A stretch of 43,467 bases of DNA, from the NCBI GenBank assembly GCA_023475835.1, contig JAMCVM010000024.1, positions 1 through 43,467 of the forward strand, given 5' to 3'. Source of the DNA: Bacillota bacterium. GTDB lineage: Bacteria; Bacillota; Sulfobacillia; Sulfobacillales; Sulfobacillaceae. The position numbers and the translations under genes are program-made. Of this stretch, positions 33,640 through 43,436 are shown one piece after another. The number at the start of each line of letters is the position of its first letter. Within the stretch, counting starts at the first letter, position 1. Under the pieces are notes generated by a model. That model did not search any database. It saw nothing but the letters and a program-made list of their open reading frames with translations, and was not told the DNA's origin.

Positions 33640-34414
33640 AACAGTTAAAGTCCTCCGACGGTTGATGGACCATGTCGTCCTCGGTGAAGTCTTGAATGAC
33701 TTCGGGGACCCTGCGTGACGAAGTCGCGTGAGCCCTCGACTATGATTCCAGATCTTCCTGGCTACGCATCCTTTACTTCGTTTGTACCATAAAAGAAGGG
33801 AGGCTGGCTAGCTACCCGGACTCGAGTGTACAAAATGGGCCTAGCATCTGCTGCCATGAAGATTGGCTGCACTGCGCCTGGATCAAAACGTGGGGGCGCG
33901 AACAGAGCGGTCCAAACGTAAACGCTTTGAGGTGATCTTGCTCGAAATCGGCGAGGTCTATAAATATGACCACAAGAAAAGAGGGTTTCATCGCGGATTT
34001 TTAGCCATTTGGGAAACCCTCGAGCTACTTCAATTCCCAGGGCAACCTCGGGGACGCCGACTCGACCCCGTATGTGCGGGAGGGTTGAGCAAGTTTTTCC
34101 GTCGACTTCTCTTCTTCACCCACCGCGTCTTTCATTTTCGCCACGTCCAAGCGAGCCCTGGCTACCGCTCGCAACGCCACGGACCTCTTCACGGCCCCGG
34201 TCCTAAAATAGCGTCTTCGCCCTGGGCTAGGACCCACTATGGCAATGGAGAGTGGAATACTATGGCACCGGCTTGGCACCTAGGACCTTCGGTGAGTGTC
34301 ATTGCAGTGACGCGGCCAGGCTGCCTGAATTGTTTTGCGACCAAAGTGGTGGTCCTGCTGTCAGTTCCCGGTCACCATCTTTTTGTAGTATAGACGGGTG
34401 GGGGATAGAGGGAG
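33640..34414. other. Non-coding or decayed stretch left of the glycosidase gene
   Basis: About 775 bases. The longest frame (33863-34393, +) lacks a ribosome binding site, changes character half way, and resembles no family I know. Its first part (RFEVILLEIGEVYKYDHKKR) is the most protein-like and may be a relic. No repeat or RNA gene seen. Confidence 0.35.
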
Positions 34415-37009
34415 CTAAGAGGGTACTTCGCGCAAGTTTTCGTGGCCAAAAGGTGACTTAGGGGCCACGGTCCGGGGCACGTCAAGAATTTGGTTCAAGT
34501 TGGCCGTGCGGTTGCCACTGGCGAACGCCTGTAGATTCAGCGCTAAATGATGGGACATTCTTGTCCCCGTACGCTGCAGGGGGATAGTGATAGCGATGGT
34601 CTGCCCCGGCGCTAAAGTCGAGAGAGAGGATATCGGATCCGGGGTGCTCCACCCTGTGGGGAGAGTAATTCTAAGGTAGCCGGTTTCGGTTTGGTTCGAT
34701 AGGTTCTCCGCGGTCACGGAGAGGTTAGCGCCCGATGGTCCCGCGAGTTCAAAGTGCCGAACAGACAATCGGTAGGGTGCAATGGCGGAGAGTGGCGAAC
34801 TATTGAGCCAGAGACTTAATGAAGACATGGACCAGTCGTGGGCAACCACGTAGGTGGGCCAGGCATTTATAGTGAAATGGAGCAGATTGTCCTTTACGGG
34901 GATGGGGTTGTCCATAGCCGAATAAATCTCGATGCCGGGTTGGCTAGGCAGGGTGATGGCGGTGGGCGTCGAGGACCAGATCGCCAACACCGTACGTCCT
35001 CCGTGGCCGCGAAAGGCCGCATCATCGACCATGGGGCCGAGATTTGGTGCAGAATCTTCAGCCTGGAGTCCTTCTAAGGTGCGATCCACCGCCCCCAGAG
35101 CCGCGTAGGCGGGGAGGGGGGCCAAATTGGGGCTTTCTTCGCCGTAGCCCCCGCCGTAGTAAGTTTGGGTGAAATAAAACACGGCTCCAACCCCACTAGC
35201 GGCGGCATCAATTCTGGCTTGCACCAAGTCTTGCGCCTGCGCTGCCGGTGAGACTTGCTTTGTGCTCCACCCTACTTCGGTAATCCAGATGGGAGCGCTA
35301 TCATGGTGTATCTGAAGGAATGTCCTTAGATTGTGTACTGCTTGGGTGAGCGAATACTCTGGGTTATTCGGGCCTTGAACGCCTGGATAGTAGTGAAACG
35401 TCCACCCGTTGGGCTTGTGGCGAACGGCGGGCCATTCCTGGCTTAAGTCATAGGCATAGCCGAGTACGAATGCACTCGGGTCGATAAAATGAATAGCCGC
35501 GACCGCCTGCGACAACAAGTGTCCATATTTTGCCGCGGAGAGACCCCAGTAATAGCGGGTCGAGGGTTCATTCCAGATCTCCCAATCGACAATTCCCGGG
35601 GGCGCTTGTTTTGCCCCCTGAGAGGCCGTGGGCCGAGGTTGGTAGTGTCGGACTAAGGCTCGGACAAACGCCAGGTATCGCGGCTTCAACGCGTGCCAGG
35701 GGTGAGCCTTGCTTGGCGAGGGGCCCGTGATGAGTCCAAGCACTTGAAGATGCGACGACTCGGCAGCCGTGATAATCCGACGGTATTTTGACCAATCAAA
35801 ACTCTGGCCAGGCGCAGGCAGGGGCAATTGCAGTCGGTAGCGGGTTATGCCTTGCTCGCGCATCAGGGTAAAATGCTCCTTTAAGAGAGCTAAAGAGCCG
35901 ACTTGACCCAACCCAGCAAGATTTTCATTTAGACCCGAGGTCGTGCCTGTAGAACTGGAGAGAGGCTGAGGGACGACGGCCAAAGCCTGGTCGGGAAGGC
36001 GGGTGGTCACGGTGTTGGGGGGGCTGGTATTAGCCAAACTCCACCGGATGCGATATAGGCCGTTGGGGATGTGGGGTAAAAACAGACGATGCGATACCGG
36101 TCGACTGCCATTCAAGTCAATTCGCAAGTGGCCTTGTCGGATGACGGGCGTAGTCACGCCGTGGAGGGTATAGCGGACCACTACCGATCGGGGGCGCACG
36201 CTGGGATTTTGAACGCTAATTGCATAAGCCAAAGGATTGCCTTTCATAAAGACCCCGGCCGCCTGGGATGGAGTGATCGACAGCGGTGGCGGGGGCGCTA
36301 GCAGAGTAAATTGGGAAAACGTCGCATCAATATTTCCGGCATAAAGGCCGACGTTCGTGGCCTCGGCGACTTGGTTGGGGGCGAATTGTGCGGAAAGGGT
36401 CCATTGCTTCGGCGGAGGTGATCCCTGAGGCCATACCATGCCGTCCACCACCAGGCCATTAGACAGCAGTTCCATGTGATAGTGGACCCCAAGGCGGGCA
36501 TGGAAGGGAGCAGAGGCCACCCAGGCGGTGTTCTCGTTCAGCAGGCTAATTTGGTTGTGCAGAATGACTAACGACCACTTATCCGGACTGTCGCCGCCGA
36601 GTCCATGGACAAACAGACCCACGCGCCAGTCGGGGTCTTTCGGCACTTGATTGATGGTCACGACGGTGGAGAGCCAAGCATCGGGTTGGGCATAGGGCAT
36701 GTACAGAAATTGTCGGTCCAGGTGGGTTGAGAGCAAGTTATTGGCGGTTAGACCATGAGAGGTTAACTGCCAATCACCACTGTAGACAGTAAAAGGATCT
36801 AGCGTTCCAGTGGAGAAATTGTCGAAGAACAATTGATTTTGGCTATCCGCTGGAGCCGTGCCTAAGGGCGTGGAAATCACTACAGCCGCGGATATCGCTA
36901 ATAACCCGGCGGCCCACCAAGACCAACTGACGAAAACTGGCCAACGACGTCGGAGCCGTCGGCTTCGAGCGACGCGAGAACGAACTAGGGGGTAGGCGCG
37001 CGTATACAA
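34415..37009 (-). CDS. Large secreted glycoside-hydrolase-like protein (clan GH-A fold)
   Basis: 864 residues. A basic N-terminus and a hydrophobic segment at about 30-48 (WWAAGLLAISAAVVIST) form a long signal peptide or anchor. Residues ~60-238 look like a concanavalin/LamG-type sandwich (FFDNFSTGTLDPFTVYSGDW) and ~240-345 like an Ig-type domain. A TIM-barrel follows (~365-640), with the clan GH-A acid/base Glu in DWEIWNEPS (about 481) and a nucleophile Glu in IWITEVGWST (about 578). A C-terminal beta-sandwich (~750-850) resembles NEW3/CARDB modules. It probably cleaves a polysaccharide outside the cell; the GH family (5, 39 or other) and substrate are not clear. TTG 37009 follows GCGAGGTGA. 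Confidence 0.8.
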   Translation of the reverse strand: MYTRAYPLVRSRVARSRRLRRRWPVFVSWSWWAAGLLAISAAVVISTPLGTAPADSQNQLFFDNFSTGTLDPFTVYSGDWQLTSHGLTANNLLSTHLDRQFLYMPYAQPDAWLSTVVTINQVPKDPDWRVGLFVHGLGGDSPDKWSLVILHNQISLLNENTAWVASAPFHARLGVHYHMELLSNGLVVDGMVWPQGSPPPKQWTLSAQFAPNQVAEATNVGLYAGNIDATFSQFTLLAPPPPLSITPSQAAGVFMKGNPLAYAISVQNPSVRPRSVVVRYTLHGVTTPVIRQGHLRIDLNGSRPVSHRLFLPHIPNGLYRIRWSLANTSPPNTVTTRLPDQALAVVPQPLSSSTGTTSGLNENLAGLGQVGSLALLKEHFTLMREQGITRYRLQLPLPAPGQSFDWSKYRRIITAAESSHLQVLGLITGPSPSKAHPWHALKPRYLAFVRALVRHYQPRPTASQGAKQAPPGIVDWEIWNEPSTRYYWGLSAAKYGHLLSQAVAAIHFIDPSAFVLGYAYDLSQEWPAVRHKPNGWTFHYYPGVQGPNNPEYSLTQAVHNLRTFLQIHHDSAPIWITEVGWSTKQVSPAAQAQDLVQARIDAAASGVGAVFYFTQTYYGGGYGEESPNLAPLPAYAALGAVDRTLEGLQAEDSAPNLGPMVDDAAFRGHGGRTVLAIWSSTPTAITLPSQPGIEIYSAMDNPIPVKDNLLHFTINAWPTYVVAHDWSMSSLSLWLNSSPLSAIAPYRLSVRHFELAGPSGANLSVTAENLSNQTETGYLRITLPTGWSTPDPISSLSTLAPGQTIAITIPLQRTGTRMSHHLALNLQAFASGNRTANLNQILDVPRTVAPKSPFGHENLREVPS

Positions 37010-37149
37010 ACCATCACCTCGCTGCTATCGAAGCGCTTCCCGGGCTAAGCATCGAAAGACAAAGCGCAGTCTTTCTTTGAAGGCTCGGATTAGGAACGCC
37101 GTATGGTACGATTTCACTCCCCGTCAATGGGTGGACCGGGGGGCTAACC

Positions 37150-38118
37150 TCATTGGTAGAAGTTGCGTTCCCATCGATGCCGTTTTAAAAGCGCTAGACG
37201 ATCCGAAGAGAGCTTGCGCCCATCGCTCACTTGGCAGTTGCGTTCAACATTGGACAGAGTTCGCATGCCCGGAATGACCGTCGAAACCGCATCCGGAGCT
37301 AAAGTAAAGCGAAGCGCGGCATCGGCCAGGTCGTCCACTGAGATGTTGAGATCGCGTGAAATGGCTAGCGCCCGTGCGTGGACGTCGCGCTTGCGATCAC
37401 CGTGAAAATAATGAGAGCGAAAGTCTTCAGCGGCAAATTCGGTTTCCGGAGTGATCTTTCCAGTCAAGCCGCCCTCGTCAAAAGGTACGCGCACGATAAC
37501 GCCTACCTGGTGCTGCTGACAGGCGGGGAACAGGGCATCTTCTGGCGTTTGGTCAAAGATGTTATAAATCACTTGGACCATGTCTACTACCCCAGTCTCA
37601 ATCAAGCGCAACGCATTGTTTGGCTGATGATCGTTAATGGAAATGCCAAACGCGCCGATTTTTCCTTCGTGTTTTAACGCCTCAATGGTCTCTAGCCAGT
37701 CGCCTTGGCCGACCCACTCATCGGACCAGACATGGAACTGTTGAACATCGATCCGGTCTAAACCTAGGTTCTTTAAACTGCGCTCGGTGCACTGGCGGAC
37801 ATAACTCCCAGGAAAGGCTTGGTCGCTGGGGATTTTCGAGGGGGCGGGCCACTTTCCGTTTTTGGGAGGGATCTTGGTGGCGATATAGACGCGCTCGGAA
37901 CGGCTCCGTACCACTTGCCCCACCAGTTGCTCGCTGTGGCCGTCTCCGTAGGCGAGAGCGGTGTCAATAAAATTTACGCCCAGATCGATGGCCCGATGTA
38001 AGGCATTGAGCGATTCATCGTCGCGTGCGCCCACCCAACCGCTTTGGCCAATGCCCCAGGCGCCATATCCAACTTCGGACACACTCAGTCCAGTTTTTCC
38101 TAATGTTCGATAATGCAT
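37150..38118 (-). CDS. Aldo/keto reductase
   Basis: About 322 residues of the aldo/keto reductase superfamily, NADPH-dependent carbonyl reductases with a TIM-barrel. The start [20 protein letters not shown] is the standard N-terminus. The catalytic tetrad is visible: Asp and Tyr in [14 protein letters not shown], Lys in [10 protein letters not shown] and His in VQQFHVWS. The C-terminal [18 protein letters not shown] is the nucleotide-binding loop. ATG 38118 follows GGAGGTTAGAATCC; the open frame to 38190 is upstream padding. It lies next to the glycosidase gene in the same direction, which may hint at sugar-derived substrates, but that is a guess. Confidence 0.92.
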   Translation of the reverse strand: MHYRTLGKTGLSVSEVGYGAWGIGQSGWVGARDDESLNALHRAIDLGVNFIDTALAYGDGHSEQLVGQVVRSRSERVYIATKIPPKNGKWPAPSKIPSDQAFPGSYVRQCTERSLKNLGLDRIDVQQFHVWSDEWVGQGDWLETIEALKHEGKIGAFGISINDHQPNNALRLIETGVVDMVQVIYNIFDQTPEDALFPACQQHQVGVIVRVPFDEGGLTGKITPETEFAAEDFRSHYFHGDRKRDVHARALAISRDLNISVDDLADAALRFTLAPDAVSTVIPGMRTLSNVERNCQVSDGRKLSSDRLALLKRHRWERNFYQ

Positions 38119-38335
38119 GGATTCTAACCTCCAGTGGACTAGATTGCCTATGAAACTTGCGAGGGTTGGCAACCGCATGGGTTGTATCAAGTGTCAAGCT
38201 GGACCTTGTCCCAGATCGGTTTTGCCGAGGCGATCGAGAGAGCGTCGCAACACTCGGGTGCAAGGACCATGGCTTGCGCGTGACCCAGAAACGCTTGCCA
38301 ACGGGTCCACTTTCGCTCCGCGTGCCTTCGGCCGC

Positions 38336-38632
38336 CTATCCCAGAGAACGAGAAGAGGCTTGTGCCGGGGAATCGGAGGCGGGAAAACGCACTTCGTTGA
38401 TAGCCAGCTTATCCAGTACGGATTGGGCGAGATCGATGTCCATGGTTCTGCAAAAGTGGAGCAGATAGATCATGACGTCGGCGACCTCAAAGCGGATGGC
38501 GTCCAAGGTCTCAGGATCGGAAGAGACCTCGGAACCCCACTGAAAATGTTCCATCAGTTCGGCTGACTCGATCGCGATGGACATGGCTAAATCTTTGGTG
38601 GAAGGATCCCAGTGGCGGCGGCGATTAAACAT
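38336..38632 (-). CDS. MazG-like nucleotide pyrophosphohydrolase
   Basis: A small all-alpha NTP pyrophosphatase of the MazG/RS21-C6 type, which removes pyrophosphate from (d)NTPs for house-cleaning. The signature is FNRRRHWDPSTKDLAMSIAI, then ESAELMEHFQW and FEVADVMIYLLHFCRTMDID: the metal-binding 'ExxE...ExxD' set is present (ES-AE; EVAD). ATG 38632 has GGAGG at good spacing. However, the family's first helix (DALRQIAEAVAM) is encoded just upstream in frame and should belong to the protein. A GGAGGAGG site precedes an ATC codon there, so an unusual or mutated start is possible. Confidence 0.8.
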   Translation of the reverse strand: MFNRRRHWDPSTKDLAMSIAIESAELMEHFQWGSEVSSDPETLDAIRFEVADVMIYLLHFCRTMDIDLAQSVLDKLAINEVRFPASDSPAQASSRSLG

Positions 38633-38821
38633 AGCGACCGCCTCCGCTATTTGCCTTAGAGCATCTGTGTCCGCGATCCGAAACCCTCCTCCGGAATGGT
38701 TGAATGGACTGCCGGCGCGCCGCCCCGGCAGGGGCCCGCCATCTCCGTTCCCGTCTATTATAAGGTTCTTGGCAAGGATCGCCAAATTTTTCCGGGGCGT
38801 TTCGCTTCGGGGCAAAAACGT

Positions 38822-40594
38822 CTAACCACCCAATGCCATGACTAAGAGAGCCAGCGCCCGCCGCAGCCGATTGACTTGGTCTAAGGAGGCGTTGGGATTG
38901 GCACCATCGCGAGCGCGCCAAGCCGCCGTTACAGCCAGGGCGAGAAGATGCTGGCGCGAGAATTGAGGAAGCGCCGGATGGAGCGCCGAGTTTCGGTGAT
39001 GAATCAAGTCGCGCCGGCGCACCATCAAGACGGTGGCCAAAAGGCCTACGGTCGCCAATGACGCGCCGGCGAACACGGCATCACGGGTGCCCAACAAAAA
39101 TGAGGACCGGGCGAAGACCGCTAGTTGTGAAAAATATGGTAGACGCGTATAGGTGGGTCCCGCACGCTTCAATCCCAGGCTGCCGGCAATAGGGCCGGCC
39201 GATCGCAGGCCCGAGAGGATGGCATCGCGGACGTGGGGACCGCCGAGTTGCGTGACCGAGAGGCGATCGGTCTTAATTCGCATCCAATAGTTATAACGGT
39301 TGCCCAAGAGGGCGGCCAAGGCAGCGATACCAAAAGCTACCCCGGTCTGACGGGCGACGTTGCTGATTCCTGAGGCCATGCCCATTTGCCTCGGTTCCAC
39401 CGTGCCCATGGCCAGCGTAGAAATTGGCGGGTTGACAATGCCGTTGCCGATCCCGGCTAAAATTAGGCCGGGTAACAGCAACACCCATTGGTGAGGAAGA
39501 GTGGCGTGAACCAACCGGGTTAAGAGTCCGGTGCCCACGACGACAAACAACAGGCCGGTGGCAAGAATCCACTTGGGACCGATCCGGTCGGTAAACCGAC
39601 CGGCCAAAGGCGCTCCAATTAATACCAACGCAGACAGAGGTAAAAAGCGAAGTCCGGCCTGGAGGGGACTAAAGCCCAAATAATTTTGCATATAGAGCGA
39701 AAGATAGAAAAGCAAGGCGTAGAGTCCGCCGCTGAGAGTAAACGCCGCGATGGTCGATGCGGTAAAGCTAGGAATCTTAAATAACCGCGGGTCCAGCATA
39801 GGATAGGTAATCTTCAATTCACCCAAGACAAAGGCCAAGAGGCTCACGCCGCCGACGATAAAGAGCGTAACAACATAGGTAGACGACCACCCCTTTTGCC
39901 CGCCTTGCATCAGCGCCAGAACCAAGCAGAACAAGGCAATGGTGAGCGTGACTAACCCGTAGACATCGACCGCGCGTTTCATATGAATGTCGCGGGATTC
40001 GCGGATCGCCCAAATCCCCATTGCCATTCCTATCGCTCCGATAGGCACGTTTAAGTAGAATATCGATTGCCAGCCCACTTTGCTCACTAAAAGCCCACCG
40101 ACGAGCGGACCTAGTGCAGTGGCTAGACCGCTGACCCCACCCCAAATGCCAAATGCCGTACCGCGTTCACGCCCATGGAAGGTGGCGGTGATCAGAGACA
40201 AGGAGAGCGGCACCATGGCAGCACCACCGATGCCTTGAATGCCCCGAGAAATATTGAGGATATCGGCCGGGCTTAATGAGGCGACATGGATATGAGCGGA
40301 GACAGAGCACAATAATGATCCAAGAGCAAACACCGCCATCCCAACAAGGAATAAACGTTTTCGGCCAAAAAAGTCTCCGAGTCGACTCGCGGTCACCAAA
40401 GCGACCGCCACCACCAGGGCATAGGCATTGACTATCCATTGCAGCGAGTTGAAAGACTCGTGTAAGTCGTGCTGTATCGTAGGCAGGGCGACATTCACCA
40501 CGGTGACATCCAGTAAAGACATAAAGAGACCGAAGGCGATGGCCACCAAGGCCCACCAACGGCGAGGATCGGATGTGGATTCGGTTGGATTCAT
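38822..40594 (-). CDS. MFS multidrug exporter, DHA2 (14-TM) family
   Basis: About 590 residues with 14 predicted membrane helices. The start MNPTESTSDPRRWWALVAIA, FMSLLDVTVVNVALPTI (motif D1-like), SRLGDFFGRKRLFLVGMAVF (motif A) and GPLVGGLLVSK (motif C of drug:H+ antiporters) place it in the DHA2/EmrB-QacA group. It likely exports toxic organic compounds using the proton gradient. ATG 40594 follows AAGGAGCCATCCGCT; the frame is open to 40861, but the extra 89 residues are not family-like. The C-terminal ~100 residues, after the last helix, are Arg-rich and unusually long. Confidence 0.92.
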   Translation of the reverse strand: MNPTESTSDPRRWWALVAIAFGLFMSLLDVTVVNVALPTIQHDLHESFNSLQWIVNAYALVVAVALVTASRLGDFFGRKRLFLVGMAVFALGSLLCSVSAHIHVASLSPADILNISRGIQGIGGAAMVPLSLSLITATFHGRERGTAFGIWGGVSGLATALGPLVGGLLVSKVGWQSIFYLNVPIGAIGMAMGIWAIRESRDIHMKRAVDVYGLVTLTIALFCLVLALMQGGQKGWSSTYVVTLFIVGGVSLLAFVLGELKITYPMLDPRLFKIPSFTASTIAAFTLSGGLYALLFYLSLYMQNYLGFSPLQAGLRFLPLSALVLIGAPLAGRFTDRIGPKWILATGLLFVVVGTGLLTRLVHATLPHQWVLLLPGLILAGIGNGIVNPPISTLAMGTVEPRQMGMASGISNVARQTGVAFGIAALAALLGNRYNYWMRIKTDRLSVTQLGGPHVRDAILSGLRSAGPIAGSLGLKRAGPTYTRLPYFSQLAVFARSSFLLGTRDAVFAGASLATVGLLATVLMVRRRDLIHHRNSALHPALPQFSRQHLLALAVTAAWRARDGANPNASLDQVNRLRRALALLVMALGG

Positions 40595-41104
40595 AGCGGA
40601 TGGCTCCTTGTTCAGCGTATATCGATTCACCAGGGCCGACTCATCACGGTGCGTTGCATGCGGTGACGTGGATAGCCTGGGTGTTCGGGTTCCCTTCACC
40701 CAAACCCAATCACACCCATTGGGCCATAATGATCGAAGGCTACCGGAATCTAGGAGGTAGGTCAAGGTCCTCGCGATGGGCCGAAACCCGTCCGGTTTAA
40801 ACGATGCCTCTTTCTGGATGCTCTCCGGGTCCGAATGCTCCGTTGGTCCACCATAGGGCATGGCTTCGACCAGCGTTAGCTGTCATACCGAGAAGATGGA
40901 TGCAATAGATAGTCCGTACTTAAAGAGCGGGGTGTGGCCAGCCGCAAAGACGCCGCTCCAGGAAGAAACAGGAGACCTCTTTTTCTTCGCCCCAAGCGAG
41001 TTTCTCGCTTTGGCGGGGAATAGGGGGGCCGAGGAGCTAGAGCGCTCTACTAGATTCCCACTCAACTCTGGCAGTCGCCCCGGCATTGGTTCACTGTGCG
41101 CGGC
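40595..41104. other. Intergenic region between the MFS and aminotransferase genes
   Basis: About 510 bases with no supported gene. A hairpin (CCAAGCGAG-TTT-CTCGCTTTGG, about 40992-41013) lies within it. On neither strand is it followed by a T-run, so it is not a typical terminator. Promoters for the MFS gene must lie here, but none stands out. Confidence 0.4.
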
Positions 41105-42445
41105 TCATGGTGCTGGAGGCGTCTCGGCAACTTTTTGCGACGCATAGGCCAACGCCCGGTCCATAATCTCCAAACCTTGGTCCAATTCTTCGTCGCTGAT
41201 AACCAAAGGCATCAGCGTCCGGATGACGTGATTTTCCATCCCTGCCCGCATGAGGATCAGTCCATGCTCGTAGGCATATTGCGCCAAGTATTCAGCACAA
41301 CGCGTCGAGGGTTGGCGACTCGCTTGAGAGTCGACCAGTTCCAGTGCCTGCATCGCTCCCAGTCCCCTGGCCTCGCCCACGATCTGATAGCGCTGATGAA
41401 ACGATTCAAAACTCCGGGCGACTCTCTCGCCGATGGCCTTGGCACGCTCCAACCAGGAGGAGTCCTGTTCCAGTGCTTTGACCACTGCGAGGGCTGCCGC
41501 CAGCGCCAGAGGATTGCCGCCATAGGTTCCTCCGAGTCCACCGACGGACGGCGCATCCATAATCTCTGCCCGACCGATTACGGCCGACAACGGGAGGCCC
41601 GCCGCTAGGGATTTGGCTACGGTGATCAAATCGGGCTCGACTCCGCTGTGTTCACAGGCGAACAGGGTACCCGTGCGGCCAAAGCCGGTCTGAATCTCGT
41701 CGGCAATTAACAAAATGCCGTATTGACTCGTAATTTCCCGCAATCGGGGCAAAAAGTCTTTGGGCGGCACGAGAAAACCTCCCTCGCCAGCTACTGGTTC
41801 GACAATGACGGCGGCTACCTGATCGCCGGCAATCTCGGTCTGGAACAGTTCGAGCAAGCGGTTGGCGGCGATGAGGCCAAAATTCTCTTGGTGGCCCAAG
41901 GGATCGCGATAGGGATACGGATAGGCAACGTGGTAGATTTCGGGCGCCATAGGCCCGAAATCCGCGCGATAGGGTTGAGCCTTACCGGTTAGAGTCATCG
42001 TCAGCAACGTGCGTCCATGAAATCCGTAACGGAACGCCACAATGGCAGATCGCTTGGTGTAACTACGGGCAATCTTGACCGCGTTCTCGACGGCCTCCGC
42101 TCCAGAATTGATAAAGAGCACTTTCTTCGCCCAGTCTCCGGCGGTGATCGCGGCAAGGCGCTCAGCTAACTCAATGTACGGCTCGTAGGGCACGACGTTG
42201 ATCGAGGTGTGGATGTATCGATCCAACTGCTGCTTGACCGCCGCCACCACAAAGTCCGCACGATGGCCCAAGTTTTGTACTCCAATGCCACCTGCGAAAT
42301 CCAAGTACTCGTTGCCATCCACGTCCCAGATCTTCGCGCCCTCAGCCCGTTCAACGAAGATCGGCGTCGCCTGACTGACACCTCGCGGAATCGCAGATTG
42401 GCGACGACGCATAAGATCGATAGAACGCGGTCCTGGGATTGCCAT
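41105..42445 (-). CDS. gabT: Class III aminotransferase, 4-aminobutyrate transaminase-like
   Basis: A 446-residue PLP enzyme of the ornithine/GABA aminotransferase group. Landmarks are KIWDVDGNEYLDFAGGIGVQ near the N-terminus, the PLP-phosphate loop INSGAEAVENAVKIAR, YGFHGRT, VEPVAGEGGFLVPPKDFL, the PLP-pyridine Asp in LLIADEIQTGFGRTG, and the Schiff-base Lys in TVAKSLAAGLPLSAVIG. It would move the amino group of GABA (or a related omega-amino acid) to 2-oxoglutarate. GABA specificity is inferred from overall similarity; acetylornithine or other omega-amino substrates are possible. The ATG follows AAGGAGGAGATAGG. No succinate-semialdehyde dehydrogenase gene is adjacent. Confidence 0.88.
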   Translation of the reverse strand: MAIPGPRSIDLMRRRQSAIPRGVSQATPIFVERAEGAKIWDVDGNEYLDFAGGIGVQNLGHRADFVVAAVKQQLDRYIHTSINVVPYEPYIELAERLAAITAGDWAKKVLFINSGAEAVENAVKIARSYTKRSAIVAFRYGFHGRTLLTMTLTGKAQPYRADFGPMAPEIYHVAYPYPYRDPLGHQENFGLIAANRLLELFQTEIAGDQVAAVIVEPVAGEGGFLVPPKDFLPRLREITSQYGILLIADEIQTGFGRTGTLFACEHSGVEPDLITVAKSLAAGLPLSAVIGRAEIMDAPSVGGLGGTYGGNPLALAAALAVVKALEQDSSWLERAKAIGERVARSFESFHQRYQIVGEARGLGAMQALELVDSQASRQPSTRCAEYLAQYAYEHGLILMRAGMENHVIRTLMPLVISDEELDQGLEIMDRALAYASQKVAETPPAP

Positions 42446-42619
42446 CCTATCTCCTCCTTATTAGATTCGTCTATATACTCGGCATTAAAGATCTGAGACT
42501 GGGGCCGACCAGGTCTGAGCGCCTTGGCCTTCTTCACCAAGAAGTACGTTTCAATTCTTTAGTGCCAAATATATAGGTCACCGAATTAAAAACCTGGTTG
42601 GTTCCAAGATACCACAAGA

Positions 42620-42945
42620 GGGTGGTGCTCAGGTCGAGCGGAACATCGAAAAGATCTCGTATGTCTATGATCAGGTGCGGGCAAAAAGGGGTGCAAATTG
42701 GAATTCAAAGACCTCGTGCTCGGAGGATGTGACGGCACCTGTTGCATTTCCTTGGATTTCAGCATCCATGCGGAAAAACCTTTACGCGGAAAGCATCGAA
42801 AAGAGCAGCACCCGAAGGAATGTGTGCCGGATTCGCCCGGAGCCCAGCGACGCCAAGAATGCTCGGTGGATAAAATCACCCGAGCGATCACCCTGATTAA
42901 ACGTGCGGTCAAGCAAGGGTCGTTTCAATCATCCATCGTTCCGTA
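42620..42945 (+). pseudogene. IS4-type DDE transposase relic
   Basis: A fragment in two frames: ISYVYDQVRAKRG, then after a shift FKDLVLGGCDGTCCISLDFS, IHAEKPLRGKHRKEQHPKEC and VDKITRAITLIKRAVKQG. This matches the central part of IS4-like transposases ('f.DLvl...Dg...pLdfs.h.Ek...krrkeq', then 'K...ai.mikrA...g' before the missing 'DSWF' block). Both ends of the gene are gone. Inactive. Confidence 0.6.
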
Positions 42946-43436
42946 GACGACGAGTTCGCATCCTGAGGAGTTAGCGCAAGGAGGTTTGGATTGGGATAGC
43001 CTGGGCTTGCGATCGAATATTTCACGATACCAGATCTCGACTGAATATCGAGTCGAGGTGCACAGGGATTAAAAATGACGAGCGTTTGATAGAGGGCGAC
43101 GTGCACTGCGCGCTGTGGCCACGCTGCGATCACAGCGAATCGTGAATCCTATCATGACGAGAAAAAAGAGGAGAACGACAGTGCCTGCAATCGTCGTCGT
43201 TGGGGTCGGTTTTCGTAGCCGCTTGCAATCCTCACTCCTTGATGGTCGGTTAAGGATAACTTCCAATCCCAACGAATTGTAACTATTTAGGTATACCAAT
43301 TTGGTTCGTCCGAATTAAAGTAGAACGGCAGCCAAATCCATTGAAAAAAGTAAGGCATCCCCCTGGACCAAATCAAAAGTTTGTGATATCCTGCCCCCAA
43401 GTTGCGAAGCGGAGGGGAAAAGGGTCATGGCATCCA
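42946..43436. other. Intergenic region before the last gene
   Basis: About 490 bases without a supported gene. A possible promoter (TGGACC, then TGATAT about 17 bases on, near 43362-43390) lies before the partial gene, but it is weak. Nothing else seen. Confidence 0.35.

Larger units (their letters stand above)
31836..33640 (-). mobile_element. Dead IS607-family element (tnpA serine recombinase + tnpB)
   Basis: Gene order and overlap are typical of IS607: a MerR-headed serine recombinase gene followed by tnpB, both on the - strand and overlapping by about 28 bp. Both genes carry stops or frameshifts, and key residues of TnpB are changed. The left end is probably just beyond the tnpA promoter at 33611-33639. 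The right end is not defined and may be truncated, since the SDR gene begins 34 bp after tnpB. Borders are approximate. Confidence 0.8.

Noticed and set aside
33863-34393. 176-codon frame left of the glycosidase gene
   Set aside because: No RBS, shifting composition and no family resemblance; parts look like relic sequence.
40595-40861. 89-residue N-terminal extension of the MFS exporter
   Set aside because: It is not family-like, and ATG 40594 has an excellent RBS; the open frame upstream is chance.
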